This document shows, in pieces, positions 53,431 through 62,532 of a stretch of 64,000 nt of DNA. Source of the DNA: Bacillota bacterium (lineage in GTDB: Bacteria; Bacillota; UBA4882; UBA8346); assembly GCA_023401925.1 (NCBI GenBank), contig JAEXDA010000019.1, forward strand, positions 62,001-126,000. The letters run 5' to 3'. The notes beneath the pieces were generated by a model, which worked only from the letters and a program-made list of their open reading frames with translations, was not told where the DNA came from and searched no databases. How positions within the stretch are numbered: the first letter of the stretch is position 1; the number at the start of each line of letters is the position of its first letter. The position numbers and the translations under genes were made by a program.

Positions 53431-54084
53431 TTAAATATTTACCGCCACCCTGGCCTCTTTTACTTGTTTAATGTATGCAGCTGCGATTTCTGTTATTTCC
53501 TCAAATTGTCCTTGTTGTACCCGAGCGCTACTTACCAATTGACTCCCGACTCCAAGGGAATGCGCTCCGCATCGAATGAATTCGGCTGCATTTGTTAAAC
53601 TAACTCCGCCGACTGGCATCAATTCAACTTGCGACAACGGCCCTTTAATATCTTTTAAATATTCCGGTCCAAAAACTCCAGCCGGAAAAATTTTTAATAA
53701 TCGAGCTCCTGATTCCCAGGCAGTTAAAATCTCCGTTGGAGTTAAAACGCCGGGAATTGCTAACTTACTATAACGATTACAGATTTCAATAACCTTCACA
53801 GACAAAGTCGGAGATAAGATGAAATCAACCCCAGCCAAAATCGCGGCCCGAGCCGTTTCCGGGTCAAGAACCGTACCTGCTCCAATGCTTATTTTCGTTC
53901 CGAATGTCGTTTTAACTTTCTCAATCATCCGTAATGCTCCCGAAGTATTCATAGCAATCTCAATCGCACCGATACCGCCTTTATATAGGGCGGCAACCGT
54001 AGCGTCAACTTTGTCCTCGGGAATATTTCTGATAATGGATACTACTCCCTTTTGATAAATCTCCTTTATAATATCGTTAACCAT
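53431..54084 (-). CDS. eda: KDPG/KHG aldolase
   Basis: Class I aldolase of about 217 residues splitting 2-keto-3-deoxy-6-phosphogluconate into pyruvate and glyceraldehyde 3-phosphate. Glu in AIEIAMNTS, the beta-strand IGAGTVLDPETARAA, and the Schiff-base Lys in RLLKIFPAGVFGPEYLK are all present, followed by MPVGGVSLTNAAEFI. AGGTGG supports ATG 54084 (or 54087); the longer frame begins before the ribosome site. Last gene of the operon and last step of the predicted route; its substrate comes from the adjacent KDG kinase. Confidence 0.94.
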   Translation of the reverse strand: MVNDIIKEIYQKGVVSIIRNIPEDKVDATVAALYKGGIGAIEIAMNTSGALRMIEKVKTTFGTKISIGAGTVLDPETARAAILAGVDFILSPTLSVKVIEICNRYSKLAIPGVLTPTEILTAWESGARLLKIFPAGVFGPEYLKDIKGPLSQVELMPVGGVSLTNAAEFIRCGAHSLGVGSQLVSSARVQQGQFEEITEIAAAYIKQVKEARVAVNI

Positions 54085-54127
54085 CATCTTCCACCTCTTT
54101 AACAAAAGATTTGCAACTATGATCTCT

Positions 54128-55078
54128 TTATCTTAAAATTTCTTTACGGCAGACAAAAAAAGCTTCTAATTGCCTCCGATCCGGCAGTCCCTCAAAATCC
54201 CCAACTGTGGTCACCGCCATAGCTCCCATGGCATTAGCCATTCGTCCGCACTCTTCCAATGGCAACCCCTCTAAAATTCCGGAAAGAAAACCAGCCGCAA
54301 AAGCATCTCCGGCCCCAATCGGATCAACAACGTGTTCGATTTCGAAAGTGGCCACTTTGTAACGAGCATTTTCCGTAGCCACCCAGGTACCATTGGTACC
54401 CATCTTCAGGGCAATTGTTTTTACACCTAATTTTAAAAACTCATCCAACAGTTGCTCCGGTTCTAAGGTTCCCAATAAAATTTGGCTTTCGTCCAAACCC
54501 GGCAATACAATATCAACTTGTGGTAATAAGGCTGTTAATACCTCCCGCGCTTTCTCTTTATTCCATAATTTGAGTCGCAAATTCGGATCAAAACTAATCA
54601 ACATTCCATTTTGACGGGCAATTTGGATAGCTTTTTGAGTAGCTTCCAAACAAGAAGTCCCTAACGCAGGGTTGATCCCCGTCAAATGCAACAATTTGGC
54701 AGATTCAAAATAAGAAGCTTTGATATCATTCGCACAAAGCCGGCTTGCCGCCGAGTCTTTCCGGTAATAGTATACTTTAGTCTCCCGTCCCGATCGAACT
54801 TCTTTAAACATTATGCCCGTTGGAAGTTGCGCATCAACAATAACCCCTGTCGTATCGACCCCTTCGCCGCGAATTTCGTGCAATATAAACTGACCAAATT
54901 CATCCTGACCGATTCGACTAATCCAACTACACGAATGACCCAAACGCACTAGACCAATTGCGACATTGCTTTCTGAACCAGCAATTTTTTTTTGAAATGA
55001 TTGAACATAACGCAAAGGACCAGATTGTTCAGGACTGAACATCACCATAGTCTCCCCGAATGTCACTACTTCTGACAC
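54128..55078 (-). CDS. kdgK: 2-keto-3-deoxygluconate kinase (PfkB family)
   Basis: A ribokinase-fold sugar kinase of about 317 residues phosphorylating KDG at C6. The N-terminal VVTFGETMVMFSPEQSGPL with the GSESNVAIGLVRLG substrate loop fits KdgK, and the C-terminal VDPIGAGDAFAAGFLSG holds the catalytic Asp and anion hole. GTG 55078 lies eight bases from GGGAG and is preferred over the GTG three codons earlier. It is 43 bp before eda, completing the KDG to pyruvate branch. Confidence 0.92.
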   Translation of the reverse strand: MSEVVTFGETMVMFSPEQSGPLRYVQSFQKKIAGSESNVAIGLVRLGHSCSWISRIGQDEFGQFILHEIRGEGVDTTGVIVDAQLPTGIMFKEVRSGRETKVYYYRKDSAASRLCANDIKASYFESAKLLHLTGINPALGTSCLEATQKAIQIARQNGMLISFDPNLRLKLWNKEKAREVLTALLPQVDIVLPGLDESQILLGTLEPEQLLDEFLKLGVKTIALKMGTNGTWVATENARYKVATFEIEHVVDPIGAGDAFAAGFLSGILEGLPLEECGRMANAMGAMAVTTVGDFEGLPDRRQLEAFFVCRKEILR

Positions 55079-55196
55079 TAATTTCACTCCCTATTCCAAA
55101 ACTTCATCACATGATGTTAAGCCGAATAACATTAATCAGCTCAACATCAACAGGTCTCTTTTTTTCATAAATAAACCAATTTCTGATAAATATCCG

Positions 55197-56417
55197 TTAT
55201 TCTTCCGGAAATACGACTTGATCCACTGGACGGATACTATAAAATTCCCCTAATAAACGATAGTCAACTGCCGCTCGAGCATTCCAATCCCACATAATTT
55301 TACCATCTTTTATAGTCATTTCACAACAAAGTCGCTGGTTACCTTCTAACTTACCTTGTCCCGAGTCATAATAGCCAAATTTACCGGATATCAAATTAAA
55401 AACAGCAATATCAGCAACCGATCCTACCGATAAATTTCCCAATTCCTGATGGGCGATAAGTTTTGCGGCATTAACCGTAGTCTCTTTAATTACTTCTAGT
55501 AAAGGCATTCCCATACAAATAAATTTTGACATTACCGTTTGGAGATCCATCATTGCACCGTTCATACTGGAAATGTGCAGATCGGAAGAAATTGTGTCCG
55601 GATAAAAACCCTGTTCTATGCTGGGAACTGCATTTTGAAAACTGAAACTACCCCCACCATGTCCAACATCAAAAATAACTCCCCGTTTTCGCGCCTGCTT
55701 AAGGTAATTGAATAGTTTTCCATCTTTCCCCACATAGGGAATGCCTACCCGATACATATGCGTACTTATATCGCCTGGACGCATCTTTTCGGTAACCAGC
55801 TTGTAATAAGGGCGTTCCGCGCGAAAATAACCCACATCCACCATTACCGGAAGACTAGCCAACTCTCCGGCTTTGATTGCCCGTTCAATTGAAATCCATT
55901 CCGGCCCGAAGTAATGCGCCGTTTTAACACCGACCAACACATCCTGGTGATTTTTTACCATTTTAGCGGTAATTTCCGGTTCCATATCATAAACATTCTG
56001 TTCCGGAATGTCCGTCATCATCCCGAGTCCGGTGATATTCAGCATTGCATAGACCCGTGTAAGAGCACGATCAATCACTCGGAAGCGGAAATCTTCAAAA
56101 TTACGCCATCCTGAACTTCCTGCATCAACCATAGTAGTAATCCCGCTTCGAAAGCTAAAACTATCCGGGAACACACTATTATCGCCAGCCCAGGCATCAG
56201 GCATCCCCGCAGTTGCATAAAGATGACAATGCAAGTCAATTAATCCCGGTGTGACGTACAATCCAGTAACATCAATTACCTTTTCTCCTGCGGCGTTCGG
56301 AATTTGTGTGTCTATCGCGGCAATCTTGCCATTTCTAACAGCTACATCGCGTTGACCGTTAACTCCATTGGCCGGATCGAGCATATGACCGCCTTTAAGC
56401 AGTAAATCATATTCCAA
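55197..56417 (-). CDS. Amidohydrolase/deacetylase-family metallohydrolase (EF_0837/Atu3266-like)
   Basis: A TIM-barrel metal hydrolase of about 407 residues. Metal ligands appear in TPGLIDLHCHLY (HxH), the Lys of GVKTAHYFG (likely carboxylated), the His of DVGHGGGSF, and the Asp of TISSDLHISS. The LLLKGGHMLDPANG opening and C-terminal VADIAVFNL are family traits. Members hydrolyse N- or O-acyl groups of small hydroxy or amino acids, and the related EF_0837 gene sits beside sugar-acid aldolase genes. Here I infer removal of an N-acyl group from a glucosaminate-like substrate. TTG 56417 with AGGAG upstream is the probable start. A possible weak hairpin (55112-55149) lies before kdgK. Confidence 0.85.
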   Translation of the reverse strand: MEYDLLLKGGHMLDPANGVNGQRDVAVRNGKIAAIDTQIPNAAGEKVIDVTGLYVTPGLIDLHCHLYATAGMPDAWAGDNSVFPDSFSFRSGITTMVDAGSSGWRNFEDFRFRVIDRALTRVYAMLNITGLGMMTDIPEQNVYDMEPEITAKMVKNHQDVLVGVKTAHYFGPEWISIERAIKAGELASLPVMVDVGYFRAERPYYKLVTEKMRPGDISTHMYRVGIPYVGKDGKLFNYLKQARKRGVIFDVGHGGGSFSFQNAVPSIEQGFYPDTISSDLHISSMNGAMMDLQTVMSKFICMGMPLLEVIKETTVNAAKLIAHQELGNLSVGSVADIAVFNLISGKFGYYDSGQGKLEGNQRLCCEMTIKDGKIMWDWNARAAVDYRLLGEFYSIRPVDQVVFPEE

Positions 56418-56456
56418 TCGAAATCGTCTCCTCATTTTTAATTCTAACTAGAACTA

Positions 56457-57305
56457 CTAACCTTTGACAGCGCCTTGAGTAGCTCCTAAGATAATAAAGC
56501 GCTGGAAAAATACAAAAAATAGGACGGGTACTATTGAAAAAAGTGTTGCTCCCGCTAGAATCTGTTCCTGAGATACCACATAACTCCCAATAAATGAACC
56601 TAAACCGACGCTACCAACCCATTTATTCTGATCACTAATAAAGATTAATCCATAAAGATATTCATTCCATGTGATAAAGAAGGTCATCACTAAAACTGTA
56701 ACTAACCCGGTCATACTGATTGGTAAAGTGACCCGCCATAACGTCTGCATTCGATTACAGCCGTCAATCATAGCGGCTTCTTCGATTTCAACCGGTACAC
56801 TGTCAAAAAACCCTTTCATAAGCCAAGTACTAACTGCCATGCAAAGGGCGGCATCAGTAATAATTAATGAAAAAAAGGTATTAATCAAACCCAGTTTACT
56901 AAAGACAATAAATAGCGGAGTGATTACCATTGGTCCAGAGATCATTTGAGTACTGAGAAGCGCTAAGGATAAAAAACTGCGGCCCCGGTATTTAAACCTG
57001 GAAAAGCCGTATCCGCCAAGCGTTGAACAGATAGTTGTCAGCAAAACCGTAGCCATAGTAATATAGGCAGTATTGACAATCCATCGCCAAATTTCACCAT
57101 CAACAAATAATTTTAAATACCCGCCAAAATGAATTTCTTTAGGAAAAAATGAAGGAGGAAAAGAAAATAAAGCGGTTTCTTTTTGAAAAGAACAGTTACA
57201 AAGCCAATAAATTGGAAATGCGATTAATAAACAAGTAGCCATAATCAAAAAATAAATGCCTACTCGCTTCAAAAATTTAGGAATCGGATAGGTATCGAAA
57301 CTCAT
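56457..57305 (-). CDS. ABC sugar permease, MalG type (CUT1)
   Basis: An inner-membrane permease of about 282 residues with six helices. The cytoplasmic EAA loop (EEAAMIDGCNRMQTLWRVTLPIS) contacts the ATPase. ATG 57305 has GGGAG upstream; an earlier ATG overlaps the partner gene more deeply. It pairs with the MalF-type permease 16 bp upstream. No ATP-binding gene is in the operon, so a shared MsmX-like ATPase elsewhere is expected. Confidence 0.93.
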   Translation of the reverse strand: MSFDTYPIPKFLKRVGIYFLIMATCLLIAFPIYWLCNCSFQKETALFSFPPSFFPKEIHFGGYLKLFVDGEIWRWIVNTAYITMATVLLTTICSTLGGYGFSRFKYRGRSFLSLALLSTQMISGPMVITPLFIVFSKLGLINTFFSLIITDAALCMAVSTWLMKGFFDSVPVEIEEAAMIDGCNRMQTLWRVTLPISMTGLVTVLVMTFFITWNEYLYGLIFISDQNKWVGSVGLGSFIGSYVVSQEQILAGATLFSIVPVLFFVFFQRFIILGATQGAVKG

Positions 57306-57321
57306 TGTTTTCACACTCCCT

Positions 57322-58200
57322 TCACGCATTCTTTTTATTGCTGAAAATAAAATACAAAACAGTAACCGCCATTAAAAACAGAATCGTTACCGTCCCAATA
57401 GCGCCAGCATAACCCATACTATAGTATTTGAACGCTTTAAGATAAATTTGTACTACCAGTGTTTCGGTTGCCTGGGAAGGACCGCCTTGGGTTAACGCCC
57501 ATATAATGGTGAATCTTTGAAAAGACCAGATAATAGTAATTAAAAAAAGGACTCCCATAATATTGCTAATCGAAGGAAGAGTAATATGCCAAAATTTCTT
57601 AATACCTGTAGCCCCATCTATTTCAACTGCCTCATAAAGCTCTTCAGGAACTCCTTGCAGCGCTGAGAGAATTGCCAATGAATGGAAAGGAAAAAGCCGC
57701 CAAACTGAAACAAGCAATACGCTAAATAAAGCAATATTAGGATTTGCCAACCATTGTACCGGTTCGGATATTATGCCTAAATTTTTTAAGATAAAATTTA
57801 TTACACCATATTGATAATCAAACAACCAAGTCCATACAGCTACTGCCGCAATATCCGGAATCGCGTATGGTAATATAATCAAAGTCCTGGCTAAGGGACG
57901 TCCTTTAAATCGATTATTTAACAATAATGCCGTTCCTAGTCCTAATGCAAATACACCAATCAAATAAAAAAGGGAATAAAAAAAGGTTATTTTGCAGGCA
58001 TGCCAAAATCCAGGGTCGTTGAGCATATACAAATAATTCTGAAGCCCTACAAAAGGAGCTCGTTCAACAAATTTAGCACTCGTAAACGATAAAAAAAGTC
58101 CTTTAGTAATTGGATAAAAATAAACAAAACAGACAATCAATAACGCTGGCAATACTAGTAAATAAGGAAAAGTATCAAATCTTTTTTTAGTTTCATTCAT
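57322..58200 (-). CDS. ABC sugar permease, MalF/UgpA type (CUT1)
   Basis: An inner-membrane permease of 292 residues with six helices and the EAA loop (ELYEAVEIDGATGIKKFWHITLP). The first helix begins after a short positively charged tail. AGAGGAG precedes ATG 58200. With the MalG-type partner it forms the channel fed by the binding protein encoded upstream; a hairpin lies between that gene and this one. Confidence 0.94.
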   Translation of the reverse strand: MNETKKRFDTFPYLLVLPALLIVCFVYFYPITKGLFLSFTSAKFVERAPFVGLQNYLYMLNDPGFWHACKITFFYSLFYLIGVFALGLGTALLLNNRFKGRPLARTLIILPYAIPDIAAVAVWTWLFDYQYGVINFILKNLGIISEPVQWLANPNIALFSVLLVSVWRLFPFHSLAILSALQGVPEELYEAVEIDGATGIKKFWHITLPSISNIMGVLFLITIIWSFQRFTIIWALTQGGPSQATETLVVQIYLKAFKYYSMGYAGAIGTVTILFLMAVTVLYFIFSNKKNA

Positions 58201-58241
58201 TTAAACTCCTCTTTCCAGTATGTAAATTTGGTTATGAGAAG

Positions 58242-58357
58242 AAAAAAGGGGCTGTTGCATAGAAGAAATATTAACCAGAATATAATATATGGTTTGTGTA
58301 TCCAACGGAGCAATACACTTTATATCCCGTTGATTTTAAATGCTTTGCAACAGCCCT
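58242..58357 (-). promoter_or_regulatory. Intercistronic hairpin between binding-protein and permease genes
   Basis: On the minus transcript AGGGCTGTTGCAA (from 58357) pairs with TGCAACAGCCCC (58259-58248) and is followed by six T residues. An inner CAACGG/CCGTTG pair lies inside. Placed right after the binding-protein gene, it should terminate or pause most transcripts and protect the upstream mRNA, giving more binding protein than permease. Confidence 0.75.
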
Positions 58358-58366
58358 ATGAATTAG

Positions 58367-59629
58367 TTATTTCTTTATAATAGCTTGAATTGCATTTTGA
58401 GCATTCTTGAGCGCCACATCAACTGACTGATTGCTGAAGAAAATTTTAGCTACATTATCTACCAATGTACGACGAATTTGCTCACTTTGTTCATCATAGC
58501 CTACAACGATAGTCGGTTGAGGTTTGAGAGTTGTATCTTCGAAAGCCTCCATATAGGGATGTTCTACAAAAAATTCCTTGCTATATTGGGTCTTAACTGT
58601 TCCAATGTGCAGCCCGTAAGTATTGAATTCAGCTTGATTATCAGAGCGGATCCACCATTTGAGAAAACGCGCCACATCATTTTTATACTTGGAATTTTTA
58701 TTGACGGCCATAAAATTGGTATTAAAAATGACCAAATTACCAGGGAACGGCGGTCTAACCGCTCCAAAATTTTTAGAACGTCCGGGATAAAAACCGTCGA
58801 TCACTCCAAACTGATACGCTCCGTCGCACAGCATAGCGATCTTGCCATCAGCGAACATCCGGCGCTGAACTTTCCATCCCATTCCTTGTGGCGTAACACC
58901 GGCATCATAAACTTTTTTTAACCATGTAACGCTTTGAATAAACTTGGGACTACCAACCATTATCTTGCCATTTTGAGAAATAGCTGTATCAAAACCGCAA
59001 GCAAATTTTTGAATATTTTGAGCGAAATATTCAGTTTCGCTGGGCATTACCGGCATACCAAAGCCATACTGGTTAGGAGCTTTGGTCAATTTCTTAGCGA
59101 CCTGAATTAACTCTTCTGGAGTTTTAGGAGGCTGCACTCCTGCCTCATCCAGCAATTGCTTGTTATAAAGCAATTGTCCATATGCAAAAGCCATTACATT
59201 GATCGCATAGCGTTTGCCATTAACAATGCCCTGTTTATTAACCTCTTCCAATTGATATTGTTTAAAATTGATATATTTATCCAAGGGTTCCAAAAAGCCC
59301 ATCTTTGCAAACGGAACCAGGGAAATATCCCTTAGCCACAATACATCAGGACCGCTACCGCTGACAGCTTCAGTCATGAATTTATCATGAATGTCACCCG
59401 ATCCGATTGCAATCCGTTCGATTTTAATATCGGGATTTTCCTTTTCAAATTTGTCAAGAAAAGAATTAAGCCACTCTTTATGTCCGGCTTCAGTAAACCA
59501 CCACGAAGAAAATTTAATTGTTACTTGCTCTTTTGCATTAACCACGAATGGGGAAATAATAGTTAAACACATTATTAGTAAGAAAAACCCTCGAAAAATA
59601 ATCTTGTGATATTTTTTGTAACAATTCAT
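58367..59629 (-). CDS. ABC transporter extracellular sugar-binding protein (CUT1)
   Basis: A periplasmic binding protein of 420 residues. A signal peptide (about 1-32) ends in VVNA before KEQ, a type I signal peptidase site, so it is probably soluble in the periplasm, as expected in a diderm. The mature part starts VTIKFSSWWFTEAGHKEW and contains SGPDVLWLRDISLVPFAKMG, typical of MalE-like family 1 proteins. ATG 59629 follows GGGGG. It would capture the substrate of the catabolic operon. Confidence 0.93.
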   Translation of the reverse strand: MNCYKKYHKIIFRGFFLLIMCLTIISPFVVNAKEQVTIKFSSWWFTEAGHKEWLNSFLDKFEKENPDIKIERIAIGSGDIHDKFMTEAVSGSGPDVLWLRDISLVPFAKMGFLEPLDKYINFKQYQLEEVNKQGIVNGKRYAINVMAFAYGQLLYNKQLLDEAGVQPPKTPEELIQVAKKLTKAPNQYGFGMPVMPSETEYFAQNIQKFACGFDTAISQNGKIMVGSPKFIQSVTWLKKVYDAGVTPQGMGWKVQRRMFADGKIAMLCDGAYQFGVIDGFYPGRSKNFGAVRPPFPGNLVIFNTNFMAVNKNSKYKNDVARFLKWWIRSDNQAEFNTYGLHIGTVKTQYSKEFFVEHPYMEAFEDTTLKPQPTIVVGYDEQSEQIRRTLVDNVAKIFFSNQSVDVALKNAQNAIQAIIKK

Positions 59630-59665
59630 TGTACAATTCCCCCTTTTTTTTTCGAAACACAAGTA

Positions 59666-60058
59666 TTAATCCGGAATAATTGCAATTACTTCAATCTCAA
59701 TACACACCCCGTTTAGAAACTTACCTATTTCTACCGTGCTACGGGCCGGAAACTCTCCTTTCTTAAAATATTTACTGTATTCCTCGTTAAAATCTTGAAA
59801 CTTATCTATATCAGCAATAAACGCCGTCACTTTAACAACGTCATCCAATGAGCTTCCAGCCTTAGCAAGAATACTTTTAATATTTTCAAGCGTTTGACGG
59901 GTTTGAGGCCGAATTTCCCCCGGCGCAACCAATTTCTTCGTTTCGGCATCTACTCCCGTGCAACCCGAAACGAACAGAAAATTACCAGCTCGAATAGCTT
60001 GGGAATAGGATCCCCCGGGAGGCGCCGCCTTTTCAGTAAAAATAACTTCTTTCTTCAT
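59666..60058 (-). CDS. RidA-family enamine/imine deaminase
   Basis: A trimeric protein of 130 residues that speeds hydrolysis of reactive enamine/imine intermediates released by PLP dehydratases. SGCTGVDAET, DDVVKVTAFIADIDKFQDFN, the Arg of FPARSTVEIG and the Glu of IEIEVIAII form the family active site. It is encoded directly after the DSD1-type PLP enzyme, whose product would be an enamine; that pairing is the reason for its place in the operon. AAAGGA precedes the ATG. Confidence 0.93.
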   Translation of the reverse strand: MKKEVIFTEKAAPPGGSYSQAIRAGNFLFVSGCTGVDAETKKLVAPGEIRPQTRQTLENIKSILAKAGSSLDDVVKVTAFIADIDKFQDFNEEYSKYFKKGEFPARSTVEIGKFLNGVCIEIEVIAIIPD

Positions 60059-60095
60059 TAATAATCATTCCTTTCTACGTTTATTGATTTAATTA

Positions 60096-60120
60096 CGATG
60101 AAGTTTGCAATGCTTCATCG
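60096..60120 (-). promoter_or_regulatory. Intercistronic hairpin after the PLP dehydratase gene
   Basis: CGATGAAG (60096-60103) and CTTCATCG (60113-60120) are perfect arms around a 9-nt loop, two bases past the dehydratase stop. No T-run follows, so it is more likely an mRNA-stability or processing element than a terminator. Confidence 0.5.
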
Positions 60121-60122
60121 AA

Positions 60123-61304
60123 CTATTGAACTCGTCCTCTGGCCGCTACCGGCCATGAGTCTTCTAGGGAAAGCGCAGTAACGTTTCCACCAATATCAGA
60201 AACTATCGTTAAGTTATCGAATAAATTTACTGTAGTACATATATGGTTCGGAACAATTAAAAGCCTCGCCCCAACTTTCAGATTCGTTGCCGCCAAACCC
60301 GTTAATTTAAGAATACCATGTTCCTCGTTCATTCGTTCAAATTGAATATCATGACATGGAGTCCCCGCATTATCAATAACCGTTCCATATCCATTTAAAT
60401 TTAACGGCGGAGAATCCGGTTTAGCATCACCCGCAAAAGCCTTACATCCACCATCAATAATGGCCCGATCCGGGCTGGGGCGGCTTATTACCGTTACCAA
60501 TACTTTAGCAGCACAGTCTTGCCAGGAGCAAGCATTCATCCGTACTTGCATAGCATCATTAAAAACGTAAGTTCCGGGACGAATCTCGGTCAAACCCGGC
60601 ACCGTTACTACGCTGGTAGCCGTTGGAGTTGAACCGGCGCTAACTACCTCAACCGGCAGTCCCGCCTCACGCATCCTTTGCGCTAGCTCGCCCATGGTAG
60701 CTGCCTCTTCATATCCTTGACGGGTAATCATTTCTTTTAATTCATCTGTTGATGCCGAAAGAGCGATATCGCTTAAAAGAGCGCCTCGATAAGTATAAAT
60801 TCCCTTCAGCTGTAAGTTGCTCATTTGATGAATTCGCGAAGCCAATTGCAGCATTTCTTCCATAGCCACACCAGTCCGGCCCAAACCAATATCAACTTCC
60901 AGCAATACCGGTAATTTTTTAGATTGCCTTTGAAAAGCTTTGTTTATTTCTATTGCACCGATTTCGCTATCCACACCAACACTAATCCGACATTTGTCAG
61001 CTAATTGAACTAAGCGATTAATCTTTGCAGATCCAACCACGGGATACGCCAAAAAGATGTCGGCAATTCCTTGTTCAGCAAAAACCATAGCTTCCGACGT
61101 TTTAGCCAATGTCAGCCCCAATGCGCCGGATTCGATTTGTTTACGCCCAATTTCAATGCACTTATGAGTTTTAGCATGCGGACGTAACCCAATTCCATGT
61201 TTCCGAGCCAAACCAGCCATCCGGGACAAATTAGCTTCTAAGATCTTACGATCAACTAAAAGCGACGGCGTATCTAGTTCGGCGAAAGATTTCGTAGAGG
61301 TCAC
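60123..61304 (-). CDS. DSD1-type PLP-dependent D-amino acid dehydratase/aldolase
   Basis: An alanine-racemase-fold (fold type III) PLP enzyme of 393 residues. The PLP Lys is Lys45 in RPHAKTHK; the metal site is His354-x-Cys356 in PNHICTTVNL. D-serine dehydratases have HxC and use zinc, while D-threonine aldolases have HxD, so a dehydratase is favoured. D-glucosaminate dehydratase, known from Pseudomonas, belongs to this group as far as I recall. With KDG kinase and aldolase downstream, I infer conversion of D-glucosaminate to 2-keto-3-deoxygluconate and ammonia. GTG 61304 has AAAGGAGGAG seven bases upstream, overriding an upstream TTG. Confidence 0.88.
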   Translation of the reverse strand: MTSTKSFAELDTPSLLVDRKILEANLSRMAGLARKHGIGLRPHAKTHKCIEIGRKQIESGALGLTLAKTSEAMVFAEQGIADIFLAYPVVGSAKINRLVQLADKCRISVGVDSEIGAIEINKAFQRQSKKLPVLLEVDIGLGRTGVAMEEMLQLASRIHQMSNLQLKGIYTYRGALLSDIALSASTDELKEMITRQGYEEAATMGELAQRMREAGLPVEVVSAGSTPTATSVVTVPGLTEIRPGTYVFNDAMQVRMNACSWQDCAAKVLVTVISRPSPDRAIIDGGCKAFAGDAKPDSPPLNLNGYGTVIDNAGTPCHDIQFERMNEEHGILKLTGLAATNLKVGARLLIVPNHICTTVNLFDNLTIVSDIGGNVTALSLEDSWPVAARGRVQ

Positions 61305-61330
61305 TGTTTTACTCCTCCTTTTGTTTTTTA

Positions 61331-62023
61331 TTAACAACACCCGCTAAACTCCATATATCGTTTACGCGTATCTTCAATATGCAGTTGCATTTGGCGTTCC
61401 GCTTCACCGGCGTTACGTTCATAGATAGCTTTATACAATTCTTCATGAAACATAAGTCCGGTTTTTAATTCCAAGTTTTTAGTTTCTTGATATAGTTGCC
61501 ATACAAACACGGCCATGGTCTCATAAATCTTAATCAAAATTGGATTATCGGTTGCCCGAACAATAATTTTATGAAACATCAGATCGCCTTCGTTAAATGA
61601 TTCGGGATCATCCAAAGAATTGCGCATCAATACTAGCGATTCAAACATTTTCTGTAGTTGGTCGGCCTTCGCTCTGTTAGCGGCAATATAAGCGCATTTG
61701 GGTTCAATTATGATACGAGCTTCAGTAAAATTTATAAGATCTGACTGATTAAGGCATATTGAACTTAGTAATGGCTGGAATACAGTATCTACCGATGGTA
61801 ATTTTATTTTAGCTCCTCTGCCTTGAGTAATCTCTAATACTCCGATTATTTCCAGTGCTTTTAGCGCCTCTCGAATGGCCGGTCTACCTACCCCTAACTC
61901 AGACGCCAAATCCCGCTCAGAAGGAAGAATTTGTCCTGGCAATACATCGCCATTTCGTATCATGTTTTCAATCGCTTCCAGTACTTGCTTTGATACATTT
62001 TTCTTGGAACTTTTAGGATCCAT
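61331..62023 (-). CDS. GntR-family regulator, FadR subfamily
   Basis: A 230-residue regulator with an N-terminal winged helix (about 8-75: VLPGQILPSERDLASELGV, RPAIREALKALEIIGVLE) and an all-helical FCD effector domain (about 85-220) with metal-binding His residues in MFHKIIVRATDNP and LMFHEELYKAIYERNAG. FCD regulators respond to sugar acids or organic acids. AAAGGAGG precedes the ATG. It is the first gene of the operon, so it very likely represses the operon and itself until the substrate or KDG appears. Confidence 0.94.
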   Translation of the reverse strand: MDPKSSKKNVSKQVLEAIENMIRNGDVLPGQILPSERDLASELGVGRPAIREALKALEIIGVLEITQGRGAKIKLPSVDTVFQPLLSSICLNQSDLINFTEARIIIEPKCAYIAANRAKADQLQKMFESLVLMRNSLDDPESFNEGDLMFHKIIVRATDNPILIKIYETMAVFVWQLYQETKNLELKTGLMFHEELYKAIYERNAGEAERQMQLHIEDTRKRYMEFSGCC

Positions 62024-62532
62024 TTAAATTTAATCCTCCTTTCACCTACATCAAACATCGACATTTGCTAAATTAAGTTGTCTAATATCACTCTGTCCTG
62101 ACGCTCCTCCTGTGAATAAAAAAAATCGAAAAGCTTTCGTGCTCAACCCATACGTTTCAGCAGATATCATTATCCAATCGAACAATTATTGCTACGCGAA
62201 ATCCAAATTGGTAAATCCAATATGAAATTGGTATTACCAGTTATAAAATTACATTTCGCTTAATATTCTGTTACTCCTTTTTTTTTTAAAATATTTAACA
62301 CAAAGATGGACTAGAGTATATTTTATATTTCTAAAGCACGGAAAAAACCAGCGGAATCAACCGGACTGAGGGTGCGCGAAGAAGATGCGGATGAGGATCC
62401 GCGCCTAAACGATGGATATATTGAGTTTTGAGCATTTTGTACTCGACCAGTCCGCCCAAATTGCTATCATTAATAACCTATTTCTTACTAACCATTTGTA
62501 AATCCAAATTCTTAAAGAATTTTATGCTGATT
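62024..62532. other. Control region of the catabolic operon
   Basis: This 509-bp region holds the FadR-type operator sites (62206-62239). A GC-rich patch with GCGGAT and ATCCGC arms lies near 62385-62400. No gene is seen and I could not assign the -35/-10 with confidence. Confidence 0.5.
62206..62239. promoter_or_regulatory. FadR-type operator sites
   Basis: TGGTATTACCA at 62229-62239 is a perfect palindrome of the FadR/GntR form TGGTnnnACCA. A second AAATTGGTA half-site at 62206-62214 repeats the one at 62226-62234 with 20-bp spacing, so two dimers on one DNA face are possible. Located about 200 bp before the regulator gene. Confidence 0.7.

Noticed and set aside
9631..58357. A mobile repeat family linking the GGCTGTTGC hairpins at 9631 and 58242
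   Set aside because: Both sit at gene ends with T-runs and share only the stem, which is better explained as terminators.
60123..61304. D-threonine aldolase as the firm name
   Set aside because: The metal motif is HxC, as in D-serine dehydratases, and the operon context favours dehydration, so I left the name broader.
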